A stretch of 64,000 nt of DNA from Oscillospiraceae bacterium (GCA_902786615.1 CADADE010000006.1:89621-153620), one strand, 5' to 3'; shown: positions 16,105 through 24,424, counted from the stretch's first letter. Numbers and translations: made by a program. Notes: generated from the sequence alone by a model not told the origin.

Positions 16105-16764
16105 ATGATAGAAATTACAAAACTCTTCGATCTGGACAAAACGATCGCCAAAAAGCTCTTCGAGGGCAAGACCTACCCCTGGGAGGTGCTGGATGAGATC
16201 AAGGAATTCATCCTCGCGCTCGGCCCCACGCTGGACCCGGAGGAATTTGACCAGCCCAGTGAGGGCGTATGGGTCGCCAAGGACGCGAAGGTTTTCCCCT
16301 CCGCCTGGCTCGGTTCCCCCTGCATCATCGACCACGGCGCGGAGATCCGCCACTGCGCCTTTATCCGCGGCAGCGCCATCGTCGGCAAGAACGCCGTCGT
16401 CGGCAACTCCGTGGAGCTGAAAAACGTGGTCCTCTTCGACAATGTCCAGACCCCGCATTATAACTACGTGGGCGACAGCATTCTCGGCTACAAGGCGCAC
16501 ATGGGCGCAGGCTCCATCACCTCCAACGTGAAGAGCGACAAGAGCCATGTCGTGGTCAAGGACCCCGACGGCTTCATCGACACGGGCCGCAAGAAATTCG
16601 GCGCCATGCTGGGCGACTATGTGGAGGTCGGCTGCAACAGCGTGCTGAACCCCGGCACGGTCATCGGCCGCCATACAAACATCTATCCCACCTCCTGCGT
16701 GCGCGGCGTTATCCCCGCAAACTCCATCTACAAGGACAAGGTGGATATTATCCTGAAAAAGTAA
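16105..16764 (+). CDS. left-handed beta-helix acyltransferase, like a standalone GlmU C-terminal domain
   Basis: This 219-residue protein has a short helical N-terminus (about residues 1-50) followed by hexapeptide repeats (IIDHGAEIRHCAFIRGSAIVG and onward) that form a left-handed beta helix. The segment PHYNYVGDSILG and then GAGSITSN matches the acetyltransferase active-site region of GlmU, including the catalytic His. No nucleotidyltransferase domain is present. It probably acetylates an amino-sugar phosphate such as GlcN-1-P, the product of the upstream GlmM; that is an inference from the operon. A separate uridylyltransferase would then be needed. Confidence 0.82.
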   Translation: MIEITKLFDLDKTIAKKLFEGKTYPWEVLDEIKEFILALGPTLDPEEFDQPSEGVWVAKDAKVFPSAWLGSPCIIDHGAEIRHCAFIRGSAIVGKNAVVGNSVELKNVVLFDNVQTPHYNYVGDSILGYKAHMGAGSITSNVKSDKSHVVVKDPDGFIDTGRKKFGAMLGDYVEVGCNSVLNPGTVIGRHTNIYPTSCVRGVIPANSIYKDKVDIILKK

Positions 16765-16796
16765 ACGTAATATTGTTTACATAATATCAAAGTACA

Positions 16797-16829
16797 GGCC
16801 GGAGCGGATCGCTTGGATCTGCTCCGGCC
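16797..16829 (+). terminator. terminator-like hairpin of the amino-sugar operon
   Basis: A 14-bp stem (GGCCGGAGCGGATC with GATCTGCTCCGGCC, one G-T pair) has a 5-nt loop. The T tract is weak. Confidence 0.6.
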
Positions 16830-16978
16830 CGCGCTGTTCCCGAAGGGAGATTTTGTAAGATTTTGACAGGATTTCATTTACAATACTCTTTCCGCATGAT
16901 ATACTATAAATATTATGATTCTATGGACAATTCCTGTTATTTCGGTCTTGTATCCTATAGGGAAGGAGCATTGAAAAT

Positions 16979-19555
16979 ATGAGCGCATCGAAAAAAACCA
17001 CTGTGATGCAGCTGCAGGTCAGCCTGCCGAAAAGAATCCTTCTGACAAGCGTGATCATGTTCGCGCTGATCCTGCTTGTTTATCATTTCAACATCCCAAA
17101 CCCCAATATGATCCTGATCGCGGGGCTGGTACTGTGTTCCGCGCTCTTCGGCTTCGGCGGCGGCATTGTCGCGGCGGTCATCATGCTGGGCTATTCGCTG
17201 TTCTTCTTTTCCACCGACCACAGCTTTGTCCATTTTACGCCGCAGAACATGCAGAAGGTGATCGTGTCGCTGGTCGGCATCACGGCGGACATGCTTTTCG
17301 TGTGTCTTCTGAAGCAGGCTGAGCTGCAGGCCTTTGCGGAGGTCGAGCAGCTCACGCAGGATCTGCATAAGGAGAACGAAAAGCTGCAGCGCGCCTCCCT
17401 GACCGATGCGCTCACCGGCATTCGCAACCGCCTGGCCCTGCGGCAGGACTATGAGATCTATCAGGGCAAAGAGATCACGGTCATGATGCTGGATCTGAAT
17501 GACTTCAAGCTGATCAACGACACCCGCGGACACGAGGAGGGCGACCGTATCCTGAAAGAGACCGGCAAGCTTCTTGCGGATACCTTCGGCGTCGAGCATT
17601 GCTACCGCTACGGTGGGGATGAATTTCTGGTGATCGTCCCGGATCTCACGGAGGAGGAATTCAAGAAAAAGCTGGACGCCATGCTGGAAAAGAGACCGGC
17701 AATCAGCGAAACGCGCACGGCGGACTTTTCCACCGGCTGCGTCCACGCCGTGCTGAGCGACCGCGACAAGCTCCGCGCCCTCATCAGAAACGCCGATGAG
17801 AAGATGTACGAAGCCAAGCGCGACAAGTCGAGCCGCGTACTCCCGGCGCATATGGACATGCAGACGGAGAGCAGCGCTTCCGAATACACGGTGCGGGGGC
17901 TGCGGACCTTCCTGAAGGAAATGTCCGGGAAATACGATCTTGCCCGCGTGGTGGACCCGATCGAGTGCCGCATCCTGGAGCTTGGGGAGGACGGCGCCGT
18001 CAGCATGAACGAGAGCTGCTACAGCATCTGGAACGCCGAACAGAGATGCATCAACTGCTCGAGCGCCAGGGCCTGCAGGACAGGCTGCCACCAGGAGAAG
18101 ACGGAGCATTTCCGGGATAATCTCTACAAGATCCAATCAAACCCCATCGTCCTGCGGCTGGACGACGGCAGCACGGTCGACGCGGTCGTGGAGCTTGTGA
18201 ACGTGCAGGCCGACACCACGGACACTGCAAACGACAGGGAAGCGGAAAACCTCGGCGCGCGAGCCTCGCACTATTTCGCGCGTCACGACAGGCTGACAAA
18301 TGTGCTCAACGCCGACGCGTTTTACGAGCTCTCCCGTGAACTCATCAAAAAGAACCCTGCGGAGTCCTGGGTCATGATCACCGCCAACATCATGAATTTC
18401 CGGCTGATCAATACGCTCTTCGGCGTTTTGAAGGGGAACGAGGTGCTGGTCAGGACCGCCGCCCTCCTGCGGGAGGTCTCCGAGGCGACAGAGGGACTGT
18501 GCGGAAGGCTCGGCGGCGATCAGTTTGCCCTGCTGATCCCCCGAAAAGGCTACAAGAAGGAAGCGCTGCTGCGCATCTCCGACACGCTGAGCAAGAACTA
18601 TAACAGCGGGATCTATACCTTCTGCATCCACTTCGGCGTTTATGAGATCGACGACGCTTCCGTCCCGGTGTCCGTCATGTGCGGACGGGCCAATTCCGCC
18701 CTGCGCACGATCCGCGACGATATGTCCGCGATTGTTGCGCATTTTGACGACGGCATCAGAAACAAGCTCCGTCTGGAGCAGATGGTCATCGGCAGCTTTG
18801 AGGATGCGCTGAGAGACAGACAGTTCAAGATGTATTTGCAGTCCTTTGCATCGGAGGACGGCAGCGTCTTCGCGGCGGAGGCGCTGGTGAGATGGCACAG
18901 ACCGGACGGCACTGTCCTGATGCCCGGCAGCTTTATTGAAACGCTCGAACATACCGGCCTCATTCAGAAGCTTGATTTGTACATGTGGGAGCTTGCGGTA
19001 AAGCAGCTCAGCAAATGGAAGGGCACGGAGAAGGGAAATATCGCCATCTCCGTGAACATGTCCGCGAAGGACTTCTACAGCATGGACATTCTTGGGGTGC
19101 TGACGGGACTCGTCGAAAAGTACGGGGTGGACAGCCGTCTGCTCAGGCTGGAAATCACGGAAACGGCCCTTCTGAGCGAGCCGGAAAAAATCAACCGCAT
19201 CGTCTCCAGCCTGCGCGAAAAGGGCTTTCTTGTGGCAATTGACGACTTCGGGACCGGCTTTTCCTCTCTCAGCATGATAAAAACGATCCAGGCGGACATC
19301 GTGAAAATCGACATGGAGTTCCTGCGGGAGATCGAGAACAACGAGCGCAACAGCATCATCCTGCGCTCGGTGATCAAGCTTGCCGACGCGCTCGGGATGG
19401 ACGTCATCACCGAGGGCGTGGAGACAGAACAGCAGCTTCGTACGCTCGCCGCCATGGGCTGCAGGCATTTCCAGGGCTACTATTTCTCACGCCCTGTTTC
19501 GGTCGCGGAATTTGAAGCGAAGCTCAGCGGGACAGGCGGCGCCGCCGTCTCCTGA
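16979..19555 (+). CDS. membrane GGDEF-GGDEF(degenerate)-EAL cyclic-di-GMP protein
   Basis: This 858-residue protein has about three membrane helices (residues 18-36, 43-77 and 93-111), then a coiled coil (112-138). The first GGDEF domain is intact (GGDEF 212-216). A PAS-like segment holds a Cys-rich patch at 347-370 (CYSIW, CINC, ACRTGC). The second GGDEF-like domain has GGDQF (512-516). The EAL domain (about 605-845) keeps E634-AL, SVNMS, LEITE, DDFGTGFSSL, VKID, EGVE and QGYYFSRP. It could therefore both make and degrade c-di-GMP, with membrane or redox input. It is 27 bases upstream of a GtrA gene and a glycosyltransferase gene. Confidence 0.9.
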   Translation: MSASKKTTVMQLQVSLPKRILLTSVIMFALILLVYHFNIPNPNMILIAGLVLCSALFGFGGGIVAAVIMLGYSLFFFSTDHSFVHFTPQNMQKVIVSLVGITADMLFVCLLKQAELQAFAEVEQLTQDLHKENEKLQRASLTDALTGIRNRLALRQDYEIYQGKEITVMMLDLNDFKLINDTRGHEEGDRILKETGKLLADTFGVEHCYRYGGDEFLVIVPDLTEEEFKKKLDAMLEKRPAISETRTADFSTGCVHAVLSDRDKLRALIRNADEKMYEAKRDKSSRVLPAHMDMQTESSASEYTVRGLRTFLKEMSGKYDLARVVDPIECRILELGEDGAVSMNESCYSIWNAEQRCINCSSARACRTGCHQEKTEHFRDNLYKIQSNPIVLRLDDGSTVDAVVELVNVQADTTDTANDREAENLGARASHYFARHDRLTNVLNADAFYELSRELIKKNPAESWVMITANIMNFRLINTLFGVLKGNEVLVRTAALLREVSEATEGLCGRLGGDQFALLIPRKGYKKEALLRISDTLSKNYNSGIYTFCIHFGVYEIDDASVPVSVMCGRANSALRTIRDDMSAIVAHFDDGIRNKLRLEQMVIGSFEDALRDRQFKMYLQSFASEDGSVFAAEALVRWHRPDGTVLMPGSFIETLEHTGLIQKLDLYMWELAVKQLSKWKGTEKGNIAISVNMSAKDFYSMDILGVLTGLVEKYGVDSRLLRLEITETALLSEPEKINRIVSSLREKGFLVAIDDFGTGFSSLSMIKTIQADIVKIDMEFLREIENNERNSIILRSVIKLADALGMDVITEGVETEQQLRTLAAMGCRHFQGYYFSRPVSVAEFEAKLSGTGGAAVS

Positions 19556-19582
19556 TCGGGGAGGCATAGGAGAGTACAATAC

Positions 19583-20113
19583 ATGTCATGGCTCAAAAAG
19601 CTGGACGCCCGGTACGCTGACCGGGCGCTCTGGCAGTTTATCAAATTTAACCTGGTGTCCACCAGCATCACGCTTGTGCAGCTTCTGCTGGCAAACCTCC
19701 TGCCGCTGCTCTTTGACGGGATGACGGCGAAGCTTCCCCCGCTGCTGCGTCCGGTGTTCGACCCAAAGGTACTCTTTGACGGTCCGTCCCGCTATGTGGT
19801 GGACGGCGTCGTCACCTGGGGCTATGTGCTGCCCTTCTTTTTGTCAAACTTCATCGCCAATATCTACGGGTATTTCATGAATATGAAAACCACCTTTCAC
19901 GGCAGGGGAAGCCGTGGCGGGCTGATCGCGTATCTTGTGCTCATGGCGGCGCTGATCCTGTTTTCCACCTGGCTGCAGGGCGTGATCACCGCGAAGCTCG
20001 CCGCGACCCCGTTCAGCGCCTGGGCCAGAACGATCGCCGCCATGGCGGCGGGGTATCTGCAGCTCGCGGTGCTGTTCCCGCTGGAAAAATTTGTACTCTT
20101 CAAAAGGACCTGA
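19583..20113 (+). CDS. GtrA-like membrane protein
   Basis: This 176-residue protein has four predicted membrane helices. The FIKFNLVSTSITLVQLLLANLL start and the SNFIANIYGYFMNMKTTF motif after the second helix are typical of the GtrA/DPMS family. GtrA-like proteins are thought to move or present polyprenyl-linked sugars for cell-surface polysaccharides. The insert between helices 1 and 2 (about residues 45-80) is longer than in short family members. The gene lies four bases before a GT2 glycosyltransferase gene, a common partnership, and downstream of the c-di-GMP gene. Confidence 0.8.
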   Translation: MSWLKKLDARYADRALWQFIKFNLVSTSITLVQLLLANLLPLLFDGMTAKLPPLLRPVFDPKVLFDGPSRYVVDGVVTWGYVLPFFLSNFIANIYGYFMNMKTTFHGRGSRGGLIAYLVLMAALILFSTWLQGVITAKLAATPFSAWARTIAAMAAGYLQLAVLFPLEKFVLFKRT

Positions 20114-20117
20114 GGAC

Positions 20118-21431
20118 ATGGAAAAAGTCAGTGTTATCGTTCCCGTCTATAACGGGGAGCAGCGCGTGAACCGCTGCGCGGAGAGCATACTCAATCAGGA
20201 TTACCCCGAGCTGGAGCTCATCCTGGTGGACGACGGGAGCCGGGACGGTTCCTGGGAGCGCATGCAGGCCATCGCAGAGCGCGACGAGCGCGTCAGGATC
20301 ATCCACAAGGAAAACGGCGGCGTCTCCTCCGCGCGCAACCGCGGTCTTGCCGAGGCGCGCGGACGCTATATCCAGTTTGCCGATGTGGACGACTGGCTGC
20401 CCATGGACGCCACCAAGCTGCTCGTGCGGGAGATGGAGGCCAATCCCGTAGAGCTTGTGATCGGGGATTTTTACCGGGTCGTGTCCATGAACGTGTCCAG
20501 AAAGGGCTCCATCGCCAAGGCGGGGCTGCTCTCCCGCCGGGAATACGCGGATCAAATGATGCTGGGGCCGGCCGATCTCTATTACGGCGCACTGTGGAAC
20601 AAGCTCTATCTGCGCGACATCATCGAGCGCCATGCCGTTCGTATGGACGAGAGCATCAGCTACAGCGAGGATATGATTTTCAATCTGGAATATCTTCTGC
20701 ACGTCAATACTGTTGCCGTTTTGAAGGCCCCGGTCTACTATTACCAGTTCACCAAGGGCTCGCTGGTGGATCAGAGCATGAATCTGAACAGCACCGTGAA
20801 GATGAAGCGAAGCGTCATCGGCTACTACAATCGCTTTTTCAAAAGCATCTTTCCGGCGCCAGACTATCAGATGCGCCTGCCGGTCATCTACAGCTATCTG
20901 CTGGCCGTGAGCCGTGACAGCTTCGCCCTGCCCTTTACGCCGGGAACGAAAAAGCTGGACGGCAGCGATGGCCTTTCCGACCTTTCGGACGGTGTCGAAA
21001 TGCCGTTTCCGATGCGCGGCATGGTGCTGATTGCGAAGCAGATGTCCCGCTATCTGGAGACCATCGCGCAAAAGCATGGCCTCAAGGAGGCGGAGCTGCG
21101 GATTCTTTATTGCATGGAAAAACTGAAGGAGCCCTGCGACGCGGAGAGTCTCTGCCTGCTGACCGGGCTTGAGAAGCGGGTCGTAAACGCGGCGCTGAGC
21201 CGTCTCAGCAGCGAGAACTATGTCCGCGACGAGCTCTTCGCCGGACTCGGCGAGCGCTTTTCGTTCCAGGCCCCGGAGCTGCTGGAGGACTTCCGGCATC
21301 TCGACCGGGATATGGACGCGGTCTGCTTCGACGGCTTTTCCGAGGAAGAGATCGGGCAGTACTGCCAATTGCAGGAGCGCATCAACGCCAACATTCTCCG
21401 CCGCCTGCAGGGCGAAACCGCAAAGCTGTGA
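20118..21431 (+). CDS. GT2 glycosyltransferase fused to a MarR-like winged-helix domain
   Basis: This 437-residue protein begins with a GT-A glycosyltransferase family 2 domain (about residues 3-230). It has VSVIVPVYNGEQRV, LVDDGSRDGS (first acidic motif), the DVDDW metal motif at 89-93, and ED at 184-185 near the acceptor base. After a linker rich in Asp and Ser, residues 300-430 resemble a MarR-type winged helix: a helix ending KHGLKEAELRILY, a CDAESLCLLTGLEK helix-turn-helix, VVNAALSRLSSENYV as recognition helix, and a wing. No membrane anchor is visible. GAGG precedes ATG 20118. It is coupled to GtrA and probably decorates a surface polymer; the fused domain is unexplained. Confidence 0.8.
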   Translation: MEKVSVIVPVYNGEQRVNRCAESILNQDYPELELILVDDGSRDGSWERMQAIAERDERVRIIHKENGGVSSARNRGLAEARGRYIQFADVDDWLPMDATKLLVREMEANPVELVIGDFYRVVSMNVSRKGSIAKAGLLSRREYADQMMLGPADLYYGALWNKLYLRDIIERHAVRMDESISYSEDMIFNLEYLLHVNTVAVLKAPVYYYQFTKGSLVDQSMNLNSTVKMKRSVIGYYNRFFKSIFPAPDYQMRLPVIYSYLLAVSRDSFALPFTPGTKKLDGSDGLSDLSDGVEMPFPMRGMVLIAKQMSRYLETIAQKHGLKEAELRILYCMEKLKEPCDAESLCLLTGLEKRVVNAALSRLSSENYVRDELFAGLGERFSFQAPELLEDFRHLDRDMDAVCFDGFSEEEIGQYCQLQERINANILRRLQGETAKL

Positions 21432-21466
21432 AAAAAGGACTGTGAAAAGCTCACAGTCCTTTTTTT
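21431..21466. terminator. bidirectional terminator between convergent genes
   Basis: A 15-bp perfect inverted repeat with arms AAAAAAGGACTGTGA and TCACAGTCCTTTTTT has a 5-nt loop. It serves the glycosyltransferase on one strand and sdpI on the other, and it overlaps the sdpI stop codon. Confidence 0.9.
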
Positions 21467-22092
21467 GCATGCAGCCACCAGGAATAAAGGCAGGGCACGA
21501 GCACCATGATCAGAACCAGGCCGATCAGCCACCCGGCCGGCAAAAGCCGTGTCAGGCCGAGTATAAGTATCAGAATGCCGCAGATCATCCAGAGATAACC
21601 TGCGAGGCGATGCGTCCGATTCCAGTTTTCCTCGTTTGCAAGCGTCCAGGGGATCTTGATCCCGAGTGTGTTGTTCTGTCTTACCTTTGGCATATAGTTT
21701 CCGATGATGATGAACAGCAGGCCTAAAAACAGCTCGCTGAAAAAGGTGACGTCCAGCTGACAGCCCAGATTGGCAGGGTACATCATGGCCGCAACGACCA
21801 GAGAGACAATCGGAACGATCCACAGTACAAGAGAGAACATCCTGGGGCTGATGTTCTGCTTTTTGGGATCGTGGGCTGTGACAAGTGCCCCAAGCCAGAG
21901 TATGGCCAGAAGAACCAGCGGCAATCCGAACACAGCAAAGGCTTTGCTGCTGAATCCGTTTGCCTCGTTATTCATTCCGAAATGCGTCGCCATCACATCC
22001 GGCAGACGATCCCAGCAGATAATACCGATCAGCATGGGAAGAATCGTCACGATACTCGCAAGAATCAAGGTTTTTCTATTCGCTTTCAGCAT
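21451..22092 (-). CDS. sdpI: SdpI/DUF1648 family membrane protein
   Basis: This 213-residue protein has about six membrane helices. The N-terminal DUF1648 part has LPMLIGIICWDRLPDVMATHFGM. The C-terminal SdpI part has NTLGIKIPWTLANEENWNRTHRLAGY. In Bacillus subtilis SdpI protects against the SdpC toxin and sequesters the repressor SdpR. Here it overlaps the upstream ArsR-type gene by 17 bases, as in sdpRI. No sdpC-like toxin gene is nearby, so it may be an orphan immunity or signalling module. Confidence 0.85.
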   Translation of the reverse strand: MLKANRKTLILASIVTILPMLIGIICWDRLPDVMATHFGMNNEANGFSSKAFAVFGLPLVLLAILWLGALVTAHDPKKQNISPRMFSLVLWIVPIVSLVVAAMMYPANLGCQLDVTFFSELFLGLLFIIIGNYMPKVRQNNTLGIKIPWTLANEENWNRTHRLAGYLWMICGILILILGLTRLLPAGWLIGLVLIMVLVPCLYSWWLHAKKGL

Positions 22093-22360
22093 CAGCGCTG
22101 CCTCCTTTCAGCTCGGAGATCCACAGCATGATCTCCTCCAATACAGATGTGTTTAACTGGTAGTATATGAAGTTCTTTTCCCTGCTCTCAAAAATCAGGT
22201 CTGCCTGCTTCAGAATTTTGAGATGATAAGAGATGGTCGCGCCTGTCATTTCAAAGTGTGATCCAATGTCTCCAGCAGAAAGAGGCCCTTTTTTCAACAG
22301 CTCAAGGATCTGCCTTCTCGCCGGATCAGACAGGGCCTTAAACGTCTCCGCAAATGCCAT
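22076..22360 (-). CDS. sdpR: ArsR/SdpR-type winged-helix repressor
   Basis: This 94-residue protein has the compact ArsR winged-helix fold: ETFKALSDPARRQILELLKKGPLSAGDI, then the recognition helix GATISYHLKILKQADLI and a wing with REKNFIYYQLN. No metal-binding ELCVC motif is present, in line with SdpR rather than a metal sensor. ATG 22360 has AGGAGG upstream. Two copies of ATTTAGA-N6-TCTAAAT surround its own promoter, so autorepression is likely. Confidence 0.85.
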   Translation of the reverse strand: MAFAETFKALSDPARRQILELLKKGPLSAGDIGSHFEMTGATISYHLKILKQADLIFESREKNFIYYQLNTSVLEEIMLWISELKGGSADAESE

Positions 22361-22384
22361 CCATGTCCTCCTTCCTAAAATGGA

Positions 22385-22460
22385 ATTTAGATGAATTTCT
22401 AAATACAATATACACCTTCCGCTTGCTTGAGTCAAGTAGTATTTAGAAATTTCTCTAAAT
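22385..22460 (-). promoter_or_regulatory. autoregulated sdpRI promoter with two palindromic operators
   Basis: The minus-strand promoter is TTGACT (22430-22435) and TATATT (22407-22412), 17 bp apart. Identical palindromes ATTTAGA-N6-TCTAAAT lie at 22385-22404, between the promoter and the gene, and at 22441-22460, just upstream of the -35 box. Confidence 0.75.
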
Positions 22461-22536
22461 ACGTAAGAGTGCGGCTGTAAAATATAGCAAAACAGGTCAG
22501 CGACGCGAGGAGAATTCGCAAGATCACGATAAGTAA

Positions 22537-22565
22537 TTGAAAAAGAGGATAAAAAGCTGTATTAT
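22537..22565 (+). promoter_or_regulatory. sigma-A-type promoter of the Mrr-like/HhH operon
   Basis: TTGAAA (22537-22542) and TATTAT (22560-22565) are 17 bp apart, 35 bp before the start codon at 22600. Confidence 0.6.
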
Positions 22566-22599
22566 ACTTATACTGTTGAGTAGTGGGAGATTATAAAAA

Positions 22600-23586
22600 A
22601 TGATAGAGGAAACAAAACTGTGGGGAATCCACACACAGAACGATAAGCTTTTTCTGCAAGATAATGTAATTGCTATAGGATGGAAAGAAATGGGCGATTT
22701 ATCAGCCCTCAATCCTGAACGAGAATCATTCCGAAAAAAGTATATAGCTACATACCCTGATTCTAAAAAAGGCAACGTGGCCACCAGTTCTGGGATGCTC
22801 TACCGTTTTGTCCATGAGATTCAGATTGGGGATTATGTTGTATTTCCATCAAAAACAGATCGTATGGTGAATATCGGTGTAGTAGAAGGAGAGTATAAAT
22901 ATGTGCCTGATGCGGCTGAATATACACAACGAAGGAGTGTTCGATGGATCAAACACCTTCCGAGAACGACGTTTTCTCAAGGGGCGCTCTATGAGATAGG
23001 CTCTGCATTATCGCTGTTTGCGGTAAAAAACTATGCTGATGAGTTTATGGCTGCGCTTGATAAGGGATTCAAAAAAGATTCACAAACAGAAGACGAGAGC
23101 GTAGGCGCAACGGCAGAAGAGATCATTGAGAGCACAAAGGACTTCATTCTTAAGGAAATCAGCCGTCAGTTTAAGGGCTATGACCTTGAAGAATTTGTTG
23201 CCGATCTACTCCAAGCGATGGGTTATCGAACAAAGGTTTCTCCGCACGGCGGTGATAGCGGTATTGATATAACTGCATACAAGGACGAACTCCCACCACG
23301 TATTCTTGTTCAGGTTAAGAGTCAGGATGGGGATATAAAGGAGACAACCATTCAATCACTCAAAGGTGCGATGCATGAGGGTGATTATGGAGTGTTTATC
23401 ACGCTGTCCAATTACACAAAAAACGCTAGGCGGTATCTCGACAACACGCCGATTATTCGAGGAATCAATGGAACAGAGCTTGTAGAGCTTGTACTGAAGT
23501 ATTACGACCAGCTTAGTGAACGGTATCGGAAAATGATCCCGTTGAAAATGGTGTACATCCCTGTAACCAGAGAGCCGGAGGAATGA
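22600..23586 (+). CDS. Mrr-like restriction endonuclease with N-terminal PUA/EVE-like domain
   Basis: This 328-residue protein has an N-terminal module (about 1-125) with LWGIHTQND, VIAIGWKEMGDLS and GDYVVFPSKTDRMVNIG. It resembles PUA/EVE-like readers of modified bases. After a linker, residues 185-300 form a PD-(D/E)XK Mrr nuclease: FKGYDLEEFVADLLQAMGY, GGDSGIDI (Asp223), then ILVQVKSQ (Gln238, Lys240). Such architecture fits a type IV enzyme that cuts DNA with modified bases, often phage DNA. The gene is much more AT-rich than its surroundings, and its stop overlaps the ATG of an HhH glycosylase-like gene. No methylase is present. Confidence 0.85.
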   Translation: MIEETKLWGIHTQNDKLFLQDNVIAIGWKEMGDLSALNPERESFRKKYIATYPDSKKGNVATSSGMLYRFVHEIQIGDYVVFPSKTDRMVNIGVVEGEYKYVPDAAEYTQRRSVRWIKHLPRTTFSQGALYEIGSALSLFAVKNYADEFMAALDKGFKKDSQTEDESVGATAEEIIESTKDFILKEISRQFKGYDLEEFVADLLQAMGYRTKVSPHGGDSGIDITAYKDELPPRILVQVKSQDGDIKETTIQSLKGAMHEGDYGVFITLSNYTKNARRYLDNTPIIRGINGTELVELVLKYYDQLSERYRKMIPLKMVYIPVTREPEE

Positions 23587-24266
23587 GAAGTTGTTATGCA
23601 TCCGCATTTAAACAGCTCGCAGAATACTGCGAGGGGCATATTGACCTTGAACATCAGGTAGCATACCATTATCAATCGTTGCCAATCTGTCTTATTGACT
23701 GCGTCTATTCGCTCCGAGCGAAATATAAGGCGACAACCATGCCAGTGGTACAGAGATACGCGGATGCCTATATGGACGGCAACAAATATGCATCAGGAGA
23801 TACCATTTCATCGTTTGTTGAACGAGTCGATTGCTGCGGTGGTCCGACCGTATTTGCGGATAGGGTTGTTAAAAACCATCAGAAACTGGGACGTTCTCTG
23901 ATTCCAAAAGAGGAAGCCGTGTACCAACTGGCCCGCTATTTGAAGCTATTACGGATTGATACTCTAGAGGATTTCCGGCAGTTTGAGTCGCCGGAGCTAT
24001 TAGAGATAGTCATTCGCGCGGTGAAAGGTATATCGGATGCCGGGGTAAATTACCTGTTCATGCTTGCTGGCGATCCTAACAGAGTTAAGCCAGATGTTCA
24101 CATCCATCATTGTATTGTTGACGCCTGTGGAAGAGACGTATCAAACGAAGAGTGCCAGACCCTGTTTTCTGAAGCAGTTGAATTACTTAAGCCTAAACAT
24201 AAGGGACTAACCGTTGCTGCACTTGATAACACGATCTGGCGTTTTTACTCAAAAGCAAGCGTGTGA
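23583..24266 (+). CDS. helix-hairpin-helix (HhH-GPD-like) DNA glycosylase-related protein
   Basis: This 227-residue AT-rich gene overlaps the Mrr-like gene by four bases. Residues 148-164 (VKGISDAGVNYLFMLAG) match a helix-hairpin-helix, and KPDVHIHH follows with Asp171 at the usual place of the catalytic Asp of the HhH-GPD superfamily. The Lys of bifunctional enzymes such as Nth is replaced (Gly154 region), so if active it would be a monofunctional glycosylase. The rest is helical, with no iron-sulfur Cys cluster at the C-terminus. The coupled Mrr nuclease with a base-reader domain suggests joint action on modified DNA. The assignment is by motif only. Confidence 0.6.
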   Translation: MRSCYASAFKQLAEYCEGHIDLEHQVAYHYQSLPICLIDCVYSLRAKYKATTMPVVQRYADAYMDGNKYASGDTISSFVERVDCCGGPTVFADRVVKNHQKLGRSLIPKEEAVYQLARYLKLLRIDTLEDFRQFESPELLEIVIRAVKGISDAGVNYLFMLAGDPNRVKPDVHIHHCIVDACGRDVSNEECQTLFSEAVELLKPKHKGLTVAALDNTIWRFYSKASV

Positions 24267-24341
24267 TTTCAAATTGGAGGGTACCCCTGTGAGAACGATT
24301 CTCCTTGGAGGGGAAGAACGAGACGCTTACATAACACAAAG

Positions 24342-24378
24342 CAACCGCTGTGGAAAATAACTCCGCGGCGGTTGTTTT
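24342..24378 (+). terminator. intrinsic terminator after the nuclease/HhH operon
   Basis: CAACCGC pairs with GCGGTTG, extended inside by TGGA with TCC, and is followed by TTTTC. The stretch 24267-24341 before it holds no gene. Confidence 0.65.
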
Positions 24379-24424
24379 CAATGCAGTCTGTGGCTGTAAA
24401 TACCTGAAATCAAGACATTTTCAG

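Noticed and set aside
16863..16910. Promoter for the GGDEF-EAL operon from TTGACA at 16863
   Set aside because: No -10 box lies at 16-18 bp; the TATACT-like sequence is about 31 bp away.
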